From assembly GCA_021234155.1 (NCBI GenBank), contig JAJEKV010000001.1, positions 23,669,189-23,733,188 of the forward strand: a stretch of DNA of 64,000 nucleotides, written 5' to 3'. This stretch comes from Isoetes taiwanensis. Lineage: Eukaryota; Streptophyta; Lycopodiopsida; Isoetales; Isoetaceae. How positions within the stretch are numbered: position 1 is the stretch's first letter; each line of letters begins with the position of its first letter. The translations under genes and the position numbers were made by a program. Positions 1 to 9,697 of the stretch are shown here, in pieces. The notes under the pieces are model-generated. The model was given only the letters and a program-made list of their open reading frames with translations. It was not told the DNA's origin and did no database searches.

Positions 1-147
1 GCTTCTAATGTCAATACGAGACAATGCTCCATATATTGCATCTACACTACTTTGGGTTTATTGGTATGCCTAGTTCAAATACTTCTCTGGGTCTAGTTTG
101 ATTTAAGGATACTGAAGCTGACGACATATGTTTTTATTAATCGCAGG

Positions 148-1604
148 GGTGTCTGCATCAGTGATATGATACCCTTTTATGCTGGTAGAATAGCTACAGA
201 AACTAAGGCAGTGGACAATGTCCGGCGCAAGGTGGTTGTTTTTTCCAATATGAGTGCAATCTCTTTATAACTGTACATAAAATAATTGAAAATACAATGT
301 TACATGTATTCCCTGTTGCTGGTGTTTATGTGTTACTTGACTAATACTCGGATCTTGGTTCTTATCATCACTCCAGCTACGGATACCAGGAAAAAAATTG
401 GAGCTCGTTAAAAAATCTGTTCAACAATACGGGAATCTTATTGGATTTGGTTAGTAAAATATAATATCCAAACCTAGGATGCATGATCTTTTCTTTATGG
501 TATTATTTTGCTTTTTTTGTAGCAATCGTTAATGCTTTTTATGTATATTGGTCATGTCCTCCTTTATATGCATATTAATGTCCTGAGACAGATGACATGG
601 CTTATGGAAAATAATTGCACAATGGTGTCCTTGTTCAAAGACCATAAATTCAAGTATTTCCTAATAAGATTACATGTTTGACCTTTTAAAATATCGTGTG
701 TGAATATGGGCCAAACTAGAAGGTAAGGCTGTTGCTAAATGCCAAGAGTAAGAGATAGATGCACTCCACTGTGGCTATATAAACCTGAGATAGAAAGGAC
801 ATAGTCTATGCTTAAACCATGGAATCCTTTCACTACCATTTTAGAAGCTCTGTCTGTTGGAATCCTTTCACTACCATTTTAGAAGCTCTGTCTGTTGGTG
901 TCTTTCTTCTCTATAACTCACTTAAAGAGTAGTTTCTACTGATACCAGCATTGTTCCTTTCTTCATTGAAATTTGTGTATAATTTGCATTGTTCTACAAT
1001 ATAATATATGTTTAGTTTTGTAACTGCACAGTGGAACGCTTTTCTATTGGTGTCCGGAATCCAACTTCTTTCCTTGCTGGAGTTGCTGTGAGTAGTTCTC
1101 AGTTTTCTACTTAGAGGAACTTTTTTCTACCAATTAGTTGACAATTGAGCATCATGGTTTTACAGGGCATTGCCCCTGCGAAATATTTTGCAGGAGTCTG
1201 TCTGGGTTGTCTCATGACTCTTCCATTGCAGGTTCGAACTTGCATTTGCAACAACTCTATGGGTGGTAGCATTTGTTTCATATGGCATCTAAGATAAATT
1301 TTGTATGCAAGATAAAAGGTTTAAGAAACAATTGCAATATATATCAAATAAAATGAAGTGGACTGTTGTTTTTTTCAGCTGGCCGTTGGATGTGCCATGC
1401 GAGAAAGACCAGTAGCAGCCTTGGCCGGAGTGGCAGCTTTTGTGGTATGACAGTCTTTTTAATATTCTCATTGCTATTGCTATTGCTATTGGGCCTTCCA
1501 TAGCTTACGCAACTGTTATTGCTGTTGGACAGGGAGCCTGGACTGTGTTACCATATGTGGCAGCTGGTTTAGCTTCAATAATGTATTTCAGAACAAAGTC
1601 TTGA
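148..1604 (+). CDS. DedA/SNARE-associated-Golgi-like membrane protein, 3' exons (partial gene)
   Basis: Visible exons are 148-231, 390-449, 1032-1087, 1166-1231 and 1379-1444, each bounded by AG...GT and with phases that join. A terminal coding block ends ...YFRTKS at the TGA near 1602-1604. The joined reading contains SDMIPFYAGR, then RFSIGVRNPTSFLAGVAG, then several hydrophobic stretches ending in a small tail. The order acidic-GR loop, then arginine-glycine loop followed by a helix, is like DedA/VTT-domain proteins, which are polytopic proteins of plastid or endomembranes acting in lipid and ion homeostasis. The 5' exons lie before the window. The frame between exon 1379-1444 (followed by gtatga) and the last block does not close by a simple GT-AG join, so either a small exon is missed or one base is shifted. 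The family assignment is from motifs only; the spliced coding nature is much more certain than the function. Confidence 0.6.
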
Positions 1605-3311
1605 TTCATATGATCTCAATATTGGCGAGCCACTATTCCCAGGACGAGGGACGAAGAATAATATTAATGGTTGGCACCTAAGCCACGTGTATTCATTCAT
1701 TTATTGATTCATCGATTTATTAATTCTTTTTACGTAATGGTCAACCTAAGTATGCTGCTTAACCTTCCAGGGCCTTTTTTTATGAAATTAACTTGATCAT
1801 GTTATAGCAAGAACAATTTTCCGGCTAAACATGTGATGACTTGTGCTCTCTAGGATTTAGCATACCTGTGTCAACAAGCACTTTCAATCTTCTTCTCCTA
1901 GTAGTTGCAGGCAAATAGGTGTTACCCTATAAACTTCCACGTTTTTAGTTTTGTATTTGGAAAATTTAAGGGATTTGAGGAGCTTGTTGGCATTTAGATG
2001 TCTAATTTCTAATTTCGATCTGTTTGCAAGTTTATTGTTGCCATGGTTGGCAAATTTTTATCCTAAATTGTAGGGCGTGGATAGCATTTCAGGCCAGTTT
2101 CTTTTTCCAGCATGGGTTCTCTATTTTTGCAGGTGCGGCGGAGCAGAGCAGGGGCAGCCATCGTTTCTAACAGGTTCTAACAGAGCAAGGGCCCTGTTAT
2201 AGGGGGATCTCTACTATAGGTCGTGCCTGCAGCGCCCAGAAAATTACACAAATAAGCCTGACGTGAAGGCGGATCTGCCTCAGCGGCAGCATGGAAACCC
2301 TGTGATAGCTGGATTTGGGGTTTCTTAGGTCTGATTGAGGGGGATTTGTTGTTTTCTTGTATCTCACAGAAATCTTGGGCCTGGAGCTGCTGCTGTTGAT
2401 GGATCAGGAGCAGATGGATGCCTGCTGGTTGTCACCATTGCGGCACAGGGGAGGGGCGATTCCGACCTATCCAGCATATGCATGGTCTGCGGACCTTTTT
2501 TCTTGGATCACCATGAGTTCGATGGAGACCTTAGAAAATGGCAGGACATTTTTTCTCCAAAAAGATGCTGGCCACTGATCTGGCATCATATTTAGAATAT
2601 GCTCCAGATCCACGGCTGGGATTCAACCTCACAAACCTAACCCTAAGAGAGAAGCTCAACGCCTCAAATGCCTAGAAGAACTCAAATGGGCAAGTTTTCA
2701 ATGGCTATATTTACAAAAAGTATTTGTAACACGTTACAAAATATTAACATTTGTCGCTAGACCATGACGTTATTGAAATTGTTAGCACCAAGTGCTCCAA
2801 AATGCGCATTAGTCCCTACGTAGATACTAGGAGCTCCAACATAGTTCTGGAGCCTACAATTATTGGTTGCCTCATAAATATTGCGAATCCCATAAACATA
2901 AATTAACATCAATAACTCGAATTCAATAGCATGTATCGTTCGTGTCTAATGTTATGCCACGCCCTTATTAGAGGCTTATTAGATAGTCGATGAAGATGAT
3001 TTTGTAGCAATATGGTAGTTCTATGACTTTTATTTGTGTTGTGAATGTTGAAAATTGTTCTGTATTCTATTAACAAAAAAGGGAAAGAAAAGCAAAAAAT
3101 TGACTTAAATTTCCAATGATAATTTATATTTCGAGTATACATACCATGCTTGCTAAATTAATGAAATTGATTAATAAAATCAAAGGCATTTATATATACT
3201 ACAGACTGTGCGAGCATTGAACATGAGGTTCTAGATCTTGTCATATAATACTCAAAGGGCTAAAAGACCAACAAAATATGAAACAAATGTGGATGGAAAA
3301 ATGAAACTTGC
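1605..3311. other. non-coding stretch downstream of the DedA-like gene
   Basis: This holds the 3' UTR of the preceding gene and AT-rich spacer. Around 2100-2600 there is a more GC-rich, ORF-bearing patch (a possible gene fragment in two overlapping frames) that I could not assign. A short ACCCTAACCCTAA run occurs near 2635. Nothing else gene-like is seen before the E1 terminus. Confidence 0.4.
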
Positions 3312-3343
3312 CATTAGGGCGGATTTGGGGACTCAAAATGGCC
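3312..3343 (+). repeat. E1 left terminal inverted repeat
   Basis: CATTAGGGCGGATTTGGGG followed by A and CTCAAAATGGC; pairs with 14197-14228. Confidence 0.85.
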
Positions 3344-3828
3344 TCCTATCAGCCATTCCACGTTATATTTCCGCTCCTTTTTTCCCATGCCACATAGGAT
3401 ACCAAACTCTCATAATTACAGATTTGCTTGGAATATTCTCCCGGAATAAAGGGGATCGCACATTCATGGCGCCATATGTATTTAATTCTGTTGGTTGTCA
3501 GACAGACTGATGCAACACGTGGCGCTTCTAAAAAGCCACTTGCATTATAGCATACCGGCAACTCATGACGGCATCTCTTGGTTTGTCAGATACCAAGCAT
3601 GCGCGTCACCGATTCTTGTCTTGCGCTATTTTCATTTAGAGGCCATGGCCATACAAGCTTCCCGCCTTCTACATTTCAAAATTTGAATGTGTAGGTTGAA
3701 GCTTTGTATCAGACTTTCATTTCGAGGCGCTGCGATTGCGCCTTAAAAGTTCGTAAACCGGGATCTTTACTTCATCCCAATACAGGCTTCCCGCCCCCCT
3801 ACAATTCGAATTTTGAATTTGCTTAATG

Positions 3829-3836
3829 TATAAAAG
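3829..3836 (+). promoter_or_regulatory. TATA box of the E1 transposase-like gene
   Basis: TATAAAAG lies 161 bp before the ATG at 3990. A start site about 30 bp downstream would put the inverted motif P1 in the 5' leader. Confidence 0.5.
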
Positions 3837-3916
3837 CATGGATTGTAGGAGAATGGACTTTTCGATTTCCATATGCACGTTGCAAATTTCAAAAATGAGG
3901 TTAGTACGGACGTTCG

Positions 3917-3982
3917 GCTCACACGAAGCGAATTGTGCTGGGGCATACAAATTGTACACCTTCATTTCGCGCCGTGCGATCC
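3917..3982. repeat. E1 paired inverted motif P1
   Basis: The left arm GCTCACACGAAGCGAA and right arm TTTCGCGCCGTGCGATCC are diverged versions of the E1 arm consensus, separated by about 32 bp. It lies between the TATA box and the chosen ATG at 3990. The same unit is kept in E2 at 41180-41246. Confidence 0.65.
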
Positions 3983-3989
3983 ACGCAGT

Positions 3990-6484
3990 ATGGAAGCTCT
4001 AAATGATGTGTGGATAAGGATCCAACTGACTCACGAATATGCTCCAGTCTTGAATCGCAAAAAGGGAGGTCTAAAAAATAAGAACTTAGACCTCGACGTG
4101 TTGCGTCTTGCAGGCTCAAAAAGTGTCGACATCTGGGCGGATGGCAGTTTATATCCATTGGATCCGTTGAGTGGCAAGAAACCGTCATTTCGGGACGTTT
4201 CAAGTTTAGTCCGATTTTGTGGTGACGGTAACTCTGGCCTCCTGGGATACTGTGAGAGATTGAGAGAGGATGAAGGCATTCGGAATCGAATACAGTTCCT
4301 TGAGATGAGCTGCTTCCGATTGTCACAAGAGAATTATAACTTAAACCAACAGCTCTTTTTTCTCTCGCTTCATTACTCCATTGTAATGAAGGAAAGGAAT
4401 GACGGCTTGGGGAGGGAAACTTCTTTGAGATACGAAGTGGACAAGTCCAAATTGGTGATAGGGCAGCTGCAAGAAAAGATCCAAGAGCTCGAAAGAGCAA
4501 ACTTTGGGCTTCAATGTAGGTTAAAGAATTTGAAGAAAACACCCCTTGGCTTGCGAGAAAGGAAGAAGCACTTTCGACCGATAGAGGAACTGAAGTTTGG
4601 ATCAGGTGCATTCAGACGCAGGGTCACGGCCACAAGGTTCGTTTACAACACTAGCAAAGGCCAATTAAGATCTGGGAAAACTAGAAGCAATCTTGGTTAC
4701 GTAGTGAAGAACCTAGCGACAAACAGGGAGATAGTGGACATGATTTGTCAGCCCTACAACTCTTCTCTCAAGAAGATGGTATTGGAAATGGTACTAGGAG
4801 AGATCTACAAGAAGTTAGAAGCGACAGATGTACAGACTGTTTGTGATGATGTTGGCATCAGTAGGCTTGATTACCGTTCTCTATTCAAGCCATTCCACGA
4901 AACGTTGAAAAGAATGGGCACAAAAAAAGTGTTCGCTCCACGTCCACAAATTGTTGAGAATACACGGGTTACTAGGACAAAGATGGTGTATGCCATATTA
5001 GGAGAGATGCACCATGTTGAATGTGCTGGTCCTGCCATAGCCATAAATGATAAGAATGACAAGGATTGTTGTGATATAGTTGGAATGAATGAACGCAATA
5101 ATCTTTGAGTTGACCTGGTTAGTCTCTTACAATTCCTTGTCAAATACTTGCAGAAACTAATGGTGAGATTGAAGTTTGCATAAAATTGGATGAAATGGAA
5201 CTGACCAAGTTTGAGAAGTATGAGAGGGTATCCGTTGTCATCATGAATAGAGCAATTGAGAATGCAATTGCACATGCTAAATCAAAGAGCAACAAGAATA
5301 ATAAAAAAAATGTAGAGGTGACGGACGAGGAGAAGAAGCGTGCCGAAAAATGATTCTCATGTCAATCTGAAGATGACATCTGGTGGTTAGGTCTCTTTAA
5401 AGTTTAGAAAGAAACCCACGAGGTATTGAAATGGGTGTTCAATCAAACTGACATCCCGAGTCTAATATCTAGATTCGAGGGAGTGGAAAAATTGCAAGTA
5501 CATCACTATGGATCTTACAAAGTAATTTTTCACTTGGCGCCTGATTTAAAAACTGAGAAAGCAATGTACAACATAAGTGGAGGAGGACAAGGAACATGCA
5601 AAAGTTGTCTGTACTGCAATCATGCAAGGAAGTCAAGTACTGGGAAGACTGTTTCAACCTTGTCCCTTAACCAAGCAAATGCTCCTAATAGAGGAGAAGA
5701 AGATCCCAAGTTCCATGGCATTTTTCCCATTCCATTAGAGAGGGTTCATATCTGCACTTTGCACGGCTTTGTGAGAATCATCGACAAGATGATATTTTTG
5801 AGCTGCAGATTCGTGTGAAACATTTCAGACAAGAAGAGAAGAGAGGAAGGAATTCGTAGAGTTGAACATGTTCTATCAGAAGCAGGTTTGCATGGTGGCA
5901 ATGTAAGATTAGAGCTCGATGAGAAACGGGCAGGAAGAACAAGTGTGCCTCGTAAGGTGTCAATTGGAGGGGTGAAAGCTCGACGCTTCAAAAAGAATCA
6001 TAGAGAGGCTCTGAACGGAAACCAGATGGGAGAAAAGGTCTATGAATTTGGAAAATTGCTAGTTGATGCGGAGCAGGACCGCACATATGGCGTTCGTTCG
6101 GCATTGAGGAAAAAAAAAGCATGGGATGCATTGTCTGAATTGTTCCCATACATTCAGAGAATGGACCTCACAAGAGAAGATGCAGAAATGTTCGTGCAAG
6201 CGAATAACAAATTTATTAGAGCTTTCATAGACGCATGGGGAGAGAGTGAAGTCACGCAATACTTGCACATCTTTTGGGCTCATGCACCTTGGTTTTTTAG
6301 GAAGTATGGAAGCCTAGCAGTGTGGAGTGCACAAGGCATGGAGAAGTCGCATAAACAAGCTAAAATAGCCTTTCATCGTAACACTCAAAGAGGGGGTGGA
6401 AATGTGGGAACCAACCCTCTAAGACGGATGACGAGTGGTTTTATAGAAGGGCGATGGCTAAATCGACAAGAAGGTCGCTTTTAA
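3990..6484 (+). pseudogene. E1 transposase-like gene, broken
   Basis: Reading runs from ATG 3990 (MEALNDVWIRI) to the stop at 5106-5108, with a coiled-coil stretch about residues 120-195. It resumes after a pyrimidine-rich AG near 5150 to a stop near 5350, then from 5426 to 6484. The last block is one frame with a single TGA at 5816-5818. It contains a CKSCLYC cysteine pair, a segment ICTLHGFVRIIDK, and near the C-terminus WAHAPWFFRKYG followed by QGMEKSHKQAK and a GGG turn. Basic residues, conserved-looking H/D/E positions and placement inside matching terminal repeats make a transposase with an RNase-H-like fold the best guess, but I do not recognise the family. The open frame extends upstream to 3873; ATG 3990 is preferred because P1 lies before it. 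Part of the breakage could be introns; the TGA at 5816 and the frame change in an A-run near 5350 look like mutations. Confidence 0.6.
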
Positions 6485-6638
6485 GGAGCAACCCGTAAGT
6501 CGTAAACACCATTGGCATAATCTTTGAAGAGAAAACGGAAAGTTGCTTGGCAAAATTCTAGGGCCCCACTAGTATCGCAAACAAAGGAGATCTAAGAGAC
6601 AAAGAATCGGTAAAAGTATACTTGTAATGTGTAGCATG

Positions 6639-6710
6639 TTCACATGACGCCGGGCAGTTGCTTGCCTCCAACCTTGTTTACACAACCTGTAGCTTGGCGT
6701 CGTGTGATCT
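6639..6710. repeat. E1 paired inverted motif P2
   Basis: Arms CACATGACGCC and GGCGTCGTGTGATC are separated by about 46 bp. It sits between the convergent 3' ends of the transposase-like gene and gene G1. Confidence 0.55.
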
Positions 6711-6917
6711 TATTTGTATCATACTGGTAGCGAATGATGGAGTTCGCTATTGCTTGCATTTATGTGGCTTCAAGTCGTGTGAAGCTTTACAAGATAATAA
6801 TAAAAAAGGTTACTTTTGATTAAAGTTGTGAAAAATGTTACATTGAAAAACAAAATACAACGACTCATTGTTGCTCGATTAAAGCTCTTCCTCATTATCT
6901 TCATCATCATCATCAGC

Positions 6918-7405
6918 TCAGTCCCTCGTCTTAGTCTTCATCTCTTCTCTCCTCAAGCGAGCAATCACCCTATCCAAACGTTCCTCCAATCTGTCCACCA
7001 TCTCTTTGTACATGTCCCGCTCCTGTCCTAATAGCACAACGTGTTCTTCTGCCTGAATTAGCAACCTCGTTGCCGTCATAACCACCTCAGTGCAGTTGTT
7101 GGGGCATCCCCTCTTGTCCAGCCTTCTATTCAACCGCTGATTTGCCTCTCCCGGCTCTGAAGCATGAGAAGGTTGAATTCATTCTCTTCTTCTTTACGCT
7201 GAATTGTAACGGCGTTTTCCTTTAGAAGATCATCTTGCTCCTTCAACCTCTTCATTAGAACACCCAACACTATGTCGGAAGGGAGTTCTATCCTCCTGTG
7301 TTTTCCCTTATCGGGTTGAGGATGTGGAGGCCATAGATGACAAATGGGAGGGACGTTAAGATTATAGAAGTGAGGAGCAAAGACTCTAACCGGCGGAAGG
7401 AGCAC
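6918..7405 (-). pseudogene. E1 gene G1: coiled-coil protein, frameshifted
   Basis: Two frames overlap at 7130-7133. The upstream one (7405-7130) holds RRIELPSDIVLGVLMKRLKE and then a heptad-rich charged helix; the downstream one (7133-6918) continues with another charged helix ending in KTKTRD. A one-base change near GGGAGAGGC would fuse them into a product of roughly 160 residues. The segment ELPxDIxLxVxMKRxKE recurs in G3, so G1 and G3 are paralogues. The P3 motif lies about 157 bp upstream. Long helices predict oligomerisation; no enzymatic motif is seen and the function is unknown. The first ATG may be too far upstream, because TATAAAT lies close to it (about 7423-7429). Confidence 0.55.
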
Positions 7406-7561
7406 AATGCAAGGACCTCAATTTATACATATTAGCGCTTGAACATATTAAACGACAAATTAGTCATGCATTAATGTCGGCGGATTTTGTCGGTTGTCCA
7501 CTAGAACACATTAATGGTACTGTCTGCTGGAACACATTAATAACTATTCTAACTACACTGT

Positions 7562-7626
7562 ATCACACCACGCGAAATCTGCACACGCGCTTTAAAACCC
7601 TATGAAGGGTTTCGCTTCGTGTGATC
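7562..7626. repeat. E1 paired inverted motif P3
   Basis: Arms ATCACACCACGCGAAAT and TTTCGCTTCGTGTGATC are separated by about 30 bp, 157 bp upstream of the first ATG of G1. Confidence 0.7.
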
Positions 7627-7740
7627 TGTCTTGTCATTCTCTCTACCACAGATATTGAAAATTAAAAATAGGAAACGTAATATTCGGCACATTTTTCAAA
7701 AACTTTTCCCATTGAGAAACAAAATAATTACAAACATTAA

Positions 7741-7772
7741 AAAAAAAACGGGCCCCTCTAGGAGGAGCCCGA
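7741..7772 (-). terminator. hairpin plus oligo-T after gene G2
   Basis: On the minus strand GGGCTCCTC-CTA-GAGGGGCCC forms a 9-bp stem (one G-T pair) with a 3-nt loop, followed at once by G and a run of T. It begins a few bases after the end of the G2 reading frame. The shape is that of a factor-independent terminator. In a plant it may instead be a Pol III-like stop or chance. Confidence 0.3.
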
Positions 7773-7775
7773 TGC

Positions 7776-8198
7776 CTATGATCGTCGGGCAAGCTCTTCC
7801 TGGAGGGCAGTGATAATTTTTTTCTGCTCCTCCAACATGATTGCCTACCCCGCAACCACGTTCTCATACTCTGTAACCTTATCTTCCCGATCATCGAGTT
7901 GAGCTCGGGCAGCCTCGCCCGCTTCGATTGCGGCCCTAAGCCTCTCTTGGAGGTTAGATCTCGTGGCGCGCAATTCGCGGTCTATGGCAGCCCGCTGATT
8001 GTCGCGCACTAAAATCACCTCCCTATAGAAGGCGGCCTTGTCCTCTGCCAAGCCCACCAACTTAGCGGCGTCTTCATCATTCTTTTTTCTTCGGAAATGC
8101 GGATCCGTTCCTCCGCCCGGCATGAATGTTCTTAATTTCCTTGACCAAAACTTGAGACAAGATCTCGGCGGGGATGGATGGAACTGAGCCGAGGCCAT
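7776..8198 (-). pseudogene. E1 gene G2: coiled-coil protein with in-frame TAG
   Basis: From ATG 8198 (MASAQFHPSPPRS) the frame reads through a basic N-terminal part and a long charged helix rich in Arg, Glu and Ala to a TAG at 7845-7847. The same frame then continues with AIMLEEQKKIITALQEELARRS to a stop at 7776-7778. The continuing heptad pattern shows that the TAG interrupts the original gene of about 140 residues; CAG (Gln) is the likely parent codon. A TATA-like TATATAAAA lies about 90 bp upstream. No known domain is seen; a structural or DNA-associated coiled-coil role is only inferred from the sequence type and its neighbours. Confidence 0.55.
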
Positions 8199-8287
8199 TG
8201 AAAGTGATGGGAGAACAGGAGAGATGGCTGAGGGCGGATGTGGTAGAACAGGAGATGGCGGATAGGAGAAGACAAAGGCCTCCGACG

Positions 8288-8297
8288 TTTTATATAG
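8288..8297 (-). promoter_or_regulatory. TATA-like box upstream of G2
   Basis: CTATATAAAA on the minus strand lies about 90 bp before ATG 8198, a normal TATA-to-start distance in plants. Confidence 0.4.
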
Positions 8298-8700
8298 AAA
8301 CTAGAGATACGTTGGAATCTACGGTTGCGAGTACCGATAAAGTTGTGTAATAATCCTACGAGGCGAAATTATAGCATGCAATCAGGCAACGGTAGCCTAT
8401 GTTCGCATCTTGGGATCCGTCATATCCTAGCCGTACTGTATGCAGGCCGTACAAAAGATAGTGTTATTGTGGCAGTGCATGCCACGTCCTTGGCATGACG
8501 TTGTCATCCACATGTCACGTATGTGAGTAGACGTCATCCACATGCCACGTGCTTTGAATGCTGGCGCTTGCCAAACCTAGATATGACTAATTCGCATTTA
8601 CCTGCAAGTTATCACATAATCTAGCTAGATATTTGTGTTACATATAGTTTTCCATTAATAAATTAGGAATTTGTACATACAACGAGGTGTACGTTATGGA

Positions 8701-8757
8701 GATCATACGACGCGATTGCTACCTAATTGCAAGCAAGGCATTTCGCGTCGTGTGACA
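8701..8757. repeat. E1 paired inverted motif P4
   Basis: Arms GATCATACGACGCGATTGC and TTTCGCGTCGTGTGAC flank a short spacer. It is between genes G2 and G3, about 90 bp after the G3 stop. Confidence 0.65.
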
Positions 8758-8845
8758 ATAGAACATACATTTGAATAACCGAATAGATAGAAGCAAAAAA
8801 TAGAGAAAACTTTTCTTTGAAGCAAAAAATAGATAGATACAACGG

Positions 8846-9265
8846 CTAGGGATCTTCATGATCCTCTAGCTGATTTTCATCATCCTCTAGCTGATTTTCA
8901 TGGTCCTGTAGCTGAAGCCGTAAGGCTGCGTTCTCATCCTCCGCAGCTCGGAGCTTCTTCTCCATATCTTCTAAGGCCTGCGAAATATTGTGGGCAGTTT
9001 CAACTGCCTCGGTCCTGCGGCTAGTCGCCTCTTGGTACATGGCGAATGTTTCCGCGAGCTCAATGTCTCGCTCATGCAGCAGCGCCCTCGTGAAGGCTAA
9101 TCTGTCGACCGCCTCCATATTCTCGGCGACGAGACGGCTGTTTTCATCGTGGATCTCCTTGAATCTCTTCATCACCACTGCAAGGGTGATGTCCACGGGC
9201 AGCTCTGGGCGCTGGGGAGTGCTATCTTGGCATGATCCCTTGCTAGAGGAAGATGAAGATGCCAT
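8846..9265 (-). CDS. E1 gene G3: 139-aa coiled-coil protein
   Basis: The intact frame starts MASSSSSSKGS and has QRPELPVDITLAVVMKRFKE about residues 18-37, matching the G1 core. A long coiled coil then runs to the C-terminus, which ends in an imperfect repeat around NQLEDDENQLED encoded by a short tandem repeat. TTATAAATAG lies about 90 bp upstream and P5 just upstream of that, so the gene has a plausible promoter of its own. The family is not recognised; it is a paralogue of G1 and probably a self-associating helical protein. It is the best-preserved gene of E1. Confidence 0.6.
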   Translation of the reverse strand: MASSSSSSKGSCQDSTPQRPELPVDITLAVVMKRFKEIHDENSRLVAENMEAVDRLAFTRALLHERDIELAETFAMYQEATSRRTEAVETAHNISQALEDMEKKLRAAEDENAALRLQLQDHENQLEDDENQLEDHEDP

Positions 9266-9352
9266 CGGAGTAGAAGGTGGAAGGCGGAAGCCGGAAGTAG
9301 AAGATGAGCAGAAGGCGGAAGGCGATCGGAGGTCAAAGTGGACATAGGTCTT

Positions 9353-9362
9353 CTATTTATAA
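9353..9362 (-). promoter_or_regulatory. TATA box of G3
   Basis: TTATAAATAG on the minus strand lies 88 bp before ATG 9265 and immediately downstream of motif P5 in the direction of transcription. Confidence 0.5.
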
Positions 9363-9382
9363 CATAGATTTCGTAGTAGCTT

Positions 9383-9449
9383 GAGTCACACGACGCGAAG
9401 GATGCCGTCGGTCAGGAAAATGGACCGTTGCTTCTCGCGTCATGTGAGG
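9383..9449. repeat. E1 paired inverted motif P5
   Basis: Arms GAGTCACACGACGCGAAG and CTCGCGTCATGTGAGG are about 33 bp apart. It lies upstream of the G3 TATA box. Confidence 0.7.
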
Positions 9450-9502
9450 AATAAATAAATTAATTGTTTTTTTCCAATAATATTTCATTTCTTCGAGAGA
9501 AA

Positions 9503-9568
9503 TATCACACGACGCGAAAACCTAGATATGACAGAAAATCAGACTGATGTATTTCGCGTGGTGTGAAT
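9503..9568. repeat. E1 paired inverted motif P6
   Basis: Arms ATATCACACGACGCGAAAA and ATTTCGCGTGGTGTGAAT; it lies between P5 and the 3' end of G4. Confidence 0.7.
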
Positions 9569-9697
9569 AAATACAAATAAAATAATTTTTATTAGTAATT
9601 TCGGTAATACAATCTATACATAAATAATTTTACCGATACAAGTTGGAAAATATATAACTTCCAATTTTTCAAGCTTCGTCGTCAATTTCGTGCTCTT

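Noticed and set aside
3919-4611. 230-codon minus-strand frame opposite the transposase-like gene
   Set aside because: Antisense of a coding region preserved in E2 on the sense strand; composition not protein-like.
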